Below are positions 5,956 through 8,205 of a stretch of 8,205 nucleotides of DNA, one piece after another. Positions within the stretch are counted from its first letter, which is position 1, and every line of letters starts with the position of its first letter. The position numbers and the translations under genes are program-made. This stretch comes from Pseudomonadota bacterium (GTDB lineage Bacteria > Myxococcota > UBA9042 > PHBI01), in NCBI GenBank assembly GCA_005788935.1, contig SYAK01000082.1, positions 1 to 8,205 on the forward strand. Direction: 5' to 3'. The notes under the pieces are model-generated. The model was not told where the DNA came from, did not search any database, and was given only the letters and a program-made list of their open reading frames with translations.

Positions 5956-6507
5956 ATGTCCGAGCTCCCGCTGCACCCCATCATCGTCCACTTTCCGGTC
6001 GTCCTCGCGATGCTCGCGCCGCTTCTGGCGCTCGCCTTGCTGATTGTGCTGCTGCGGCGACGCGCGTCGCTCGGCCTCGCCTGGCTTGTCGCGTCCCTCT
6101 TCGCCGGGCTCGCCGTGTCGTCGTTCGTCGCGATGGAGACTGGCGAGCTCGATGAAGCGCGCGTCGAGGCCATCACGGGCGAGGGCCCGCTCGAACGCCA
6201 CGAAGAGGCGGCCGAGCTGCTGATGGTGCTCGCGGTCGTCGGGGCGGCTGTCGCCACCGTCGGTGGCCTCGTGGCTGCCTCCGAGGGTGCCGCGCGCGCC
6301 CGCATCCCTGTGGCGCTCGTGACGCTTGCGGCCGGTGGTGCCGTGGCGTTCGCGGCGGTGCGGGCCGGCCACAGCGGCGGCGAGCTGGTCTACGTCCACG
6401 GGGCGGCGCTCGCCCACGTCAAGGCGGGTGCCCTCGAGCCCTCCCCTCAAGGGGCGGGCGTACCCACGAGCCCCGCGCCCCACGGGGACGACGGTGACGA
6501 CGACTGA
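5956..6507 (+). CDS. DUF2231-like four-helix membrane protein
   Basis: This is a 183-residue integral membrane protein of unknown function. Hydrophobic helices lie near 10-34, 40-60, 86-108 and 117-137. Conserved-looking elements are LHPIIVHFP at the N-terminus (His7, His12), ETGEL after helix two (61-65), RHEEAAE before helix three (His82), and GHSGGELVYVHG after helix four (His139, His148). This pattern of histidines at membrane boundaries matches my recollection of the DUF2231 family. The C-terminal tail (about 155-183) is Pro/Gly-rich and ends in HGDDGDDD, which looks poorly conserved. The ATG has a weak AAGGCGG upstream, and its position agrees with the family habit of beginning just before the LHP motif. 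It follows ydiJ after 19 bases and probably shares its transcript. Paired histidines could bind haem or metal, but no CxxCH or other diagnostic site exists, so a cofactor is inference. Confidence 0.75.
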   Translation: MSELPLHPIIVHFPVVLAMLAPLLALALLIVLLRRRASLGLAWLVASLFAGLAVSSFVAMETGELDEARVEAITGEGPLERHEEAAELLMVLAVVGAAVATVGGLVAASEGAARARIPVALVTLAAGGAVAFAAVRAGHSGGELVYVHGAALAHVKAGALEPSPQGAGVPTSPAPHGDDGDDD

Positions 6508-6515
6508 GGCGCTCG

Positions 6516-8177
6516 TCAGGGGCTCTGCAGCAGCCGCGTGATGGCCCCGAGCAGGTCCTCAGGCTTGAAGGGCTTGTCGCAGAAGGCGACATTCGAACGC
6601 TGGAGTTGCAACGACGTCCGCGTGAGTTCGTCCTGCAGAAAGCCCGACGCAAAGATGATCGGCACGTCGGGGCGGTCACGCATCAGGCGCGACGCCAGCT
6701 CGAGCCCGCTCATCCCCGGCATCACGACGTCGGTCACGACGACCGCCACGGTCTCCGGGTCGGCCTCCCACAGCGCGAGGGCGGCCTCACCGCTGTCTGC
6801 GCAGGCGGCGTCATAGCCCGCGCGTGTCACCATGCGGCGTGTCAGCTCGAGCAGCACCGCGTCGTCTTCCACGATGAGGATCCGCAGGGTTGACCCGGGC
6901 TCGTGCGCCGCGGGGACGCGGTTGGCGGTGCGGGGCTTCGACGGGTGCTCGGACGCGGTCGGGCGTTCGAGCGGGACGCGCGGGCTCACGTCGGTCGCGG
7001 GGGACGGCGAGCGCACGGGCGGGAAGCGCAGCTCGAGCTTGCAGGCGCGGAGATCGAGGTGCGTGACCTCGACGACCGCGCCCATGTCGCCGATGAGCTC
7101 GCGCGCCGTGTCGAGGCCGAGGCCGAGCATCGGGGTCGTGGGGAGCCGCGGGACGACCCCGTCTTCATCGGGCGCGGGGGCACGGAGATGCTCCTCGATC
7201 CGCAGCACGGCCCACCGCTCGTCGCCAGCGTCGCCAGTCGGCTCGAGGCCGCGTCGGGCGGGCGGTCCGCTCGTGCTGCAGTGGATGACGAGCGCGGCGG
7301 TCTCGGGGGAGGCGTTGCCCGCGAGCTGGACGATGACCTCGAGCAGTCGGTTGCGCCGCGCGCGGATGGCCGGCGTCGGCCGGAGATCGAGGTGCAGCAG
7401 ACGGTGGGAGAAGAGGCTGCGGAGCAGCGGTGAGGCCTCCGTCAGGAGCTCGGACAGCGCGAGCGTCTCGGGGCGTCCGCGCTGCTGGTCCGCGAAACCG
7501 GTGAGACGCTGGTGGAGTCGCTCGGCGTCGGCGAGGGCCTCTGTCGCGGCCTGCAGGGCGCGCTCAGCCTCGGTCGGGTCCCACAGCGTGGCGCGGGCGT
7601 CTGCGAGTCGCGCCCCGAGGTTCGTGAGCGTGGCCCCGAAATCATGTGCGATCCAGCCGGCCACCCGCCCCATGGCCTCGACCTTCATCGCCTGCGCACG
7701 CTGCGGGTTCGGGGCCTTCAGCTCGGTCACGTCGTGGGAGGTGCCCATGATGAACAGGACCTGCCCCTGATCGGACCGCTCGAGGACCATGTCGCAGGTG
7801 CGGAAGGTGTGCCAGGCGCCGTCCCGGGCCCGCAGGCGCACCTCCGTCGTGTAGATGTCGACCTCGGGCTCGCGCACGAAGCGCTGCAGCGTCTCGGGGA
7901 CCTTGCGGACGTCGTCGGGGTGCATGATGGCGAGCGGCGGGTTGCCGAAGGAGGCCATCTCCTCGGGCGTGTAGCCGAGGTCGAAGCTGTTGAAGCTGTT
8001 CAGGTACTTGACGCGGCCGGTCTGTGCGTCACAGACGTAGACGGCGTGCGGCAGCGACGAGCGCAACAGCTCGGCGTAGGCCTCGAGGTAGGCGCGCGGC
8101 AGCCCGCGGATGGTCGATCCGGCGCTGTGGCGGGGGTCTTGAACGCTGAAATCAGGCTCGTCGCTGCGGGATGCCAT
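6516..8177 (-). CDS. PAS hybrid histidine kinase with degraded ATPase domain and C-terminal receiver
   Basis: This 553-residue signalling protein lacks membrane helices, so it senses inside the cell. An N-terminal PAS/PAC fold (about 37-155) runs from VYVCDAQTG through MHPDDV to IMGTSHDVTELK. A HisKA-like helix pair follows with GRVAGWIAHDFGATLTN and the candidate phospho-acceptor His178. The ATP-binding region (about 240-388) keeps an N-box remnant, LLEVIVQLAGNAS (Asn288), and a G2-like GLGLDTARELIGDMG (352-366). The expected G1 motif DxGxG reads IEEHLRAP (327-334), and the lid is short and Pro-rich. A proline-rich linker (388-428) joins an intact receiver (about 431-551) with Asp438, Asp439, the phospho-acceptor Asp483, Ser511 and Lys535. 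It resembles PAS hybrid kinases with HDFNNLL boxes, but kinase activity is doubtful. It converges with the DUF2231 gene, the stops being eight bases apart, and nothing ties it to a particular target. Confidence 0.88.
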   Translation of the reverse strand: MASRSDEPDFSVQDPRHSAGSTIRGLPRAYLEAYAELLRSSLPHAVYVCDAQTGRVKYLNSFNSFDLGYTPEEMASFGNPPLAIMHPDDVRKVPETLQRFVREPEVDIYTTEVRLRARDGAWHTFRTCDMVLERSDQGQVLFIMGTSHDVTELKAPNPQRAQAMKVEAMGRVAGWIAHDFGATLTNLGARLADARATLWDPTEAERALQAATEALADAERLHQRLTGFADQQRGRPETLALSELLTEASPLLRSLFSHRLLHLDLRPTPAIRARRNRLLEVIVQLAGNASPETAALVIHCSTSGPPARRGLEPTGDAGDERWAVLRIEEHLRAPAPDEDGVVPRLPTTPMLGLGLDTARELIGDMGAVVEVTHLDLRACKLELRFPPVRSPSPATDVSPRVPLERPTASEHPSKPRTANRVPAAHEPGSTLRILIVEDDAVLLELTRRMVTRAGYDAACADSGEAALALWEADPETVAVVVTDVVMPGMSGLELASRLMRDRPDVPIIFASGFLQDELTRTSLQLQRSNVAFCDKPFKPEDLLGAITRLLQSP

Positions 8178-8181
8178 GACG

Positions 8182-8190
8182 CTCCTCCCT
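8182..8190 (-). promoter_or_regulatory. Ribosome binding site of the hybrid kinase
   Basis: On the minus strand, GGGAGGAG lies four bases before the ATG whose first base is 8177. It is the strongest ribosome site in the window and supports this start. Only 28 bases upstream of the ATG are present, all GC-rich, so the promoter is outside the window or not recognisable. Confidence 0.65.
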
Positions 8191-8205
8191 GCCCGACGCG
8201 CCCCG

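Noticed and set aside
6438..6459. Hairpin (CCC-CCCC / GGGG-GGG with one mismatch) near the end of the DUF2231 gene as a terminator
   Set aside because: It lies inside the coding tail about 50 bases before the stop and has no T run on either strand, so it does not qualify as an intrinsic terminator.
5458..6483. Minus-strand open frame of 341 codons across the ydiJ end and the DUF2231 gene
   Set aside because: No domain, skewed composition, and it conflicts with two supported genes on the plus strand.
6832..7770. Plus-strand open frame of 312 codons opposite the hybrid kinase
   Set aside because: Ser/Arg-rich translation without motifs; the minus strand encodes clear PAS and receiver domains over the same bases.

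Overview
The window comes from a GC-rich bacterial chromosome with short intergenic gaps and strong G/C bias at third codon positions. No rRNA, tRNA, insertion sequence, CRISPR array or phage gene is visible. The gene content (NtrC-type activator, Lgt with an unusual motif, PAS hybrid kinase) and the TGCTA-type -10 sequences suggest a Myxococcota or other former deltaproteobacterial lineage. That placement is an inference from pattern recognition, not a demonstrated assignment.

Layout, left to right. (1) 1-759 (+): the C-terminal part of a sigma-54-dependent activator, cut by the window edge. (2) 756-1838 (+): a DusB-type tRNA-dihydrouridine synthase whose start overlaps the activator stop (ATGA). 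(3) 1839-1955: a 117-base gap with a long inverted repeat, a small hairpin and a -10-like element. (4) 1956-2822 (+): an Lgt-family prolipoprotein diacylglyceryl transferase with a GTG start and several altered active-site positions. (5) 2823-2873: a short gap with a -10-like element lying inside a dyad that abuts the next start codon. (6) 2874-5936 (+): a 1020-residue FAD/Fe-S dehydrogenase closely resembling E. coli YdiJ (D-2-hydroxyglutarate dehydrogenase type). (7) 5956-6507 (+): a four-helix, histidine-bearing DUF2231-like membrane protein. (8) 6516-8177 (-): a PAS hybrid histidine kinase with a degraded ATP-binding domain and an intact receiver, convergent with gene 7.

Most of this is housekeeping: tRNA modification, lipoprotein maturation and organic-acid oxidation. 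I see no defence system, biosynthetic cluster or mobile system. The points most worth following are the Lgt with coordinated catalytic-site substitutions, the YdiJ plus DUF2231 pair as a possible dehydrogenase and membrane-partner unit, the pseudokinase-like hybrid sensor, and the shared TGCTA-type promoter element. One copy of that element sits so close to the ydiJ start codon that a leaderless mRNA is predicted.
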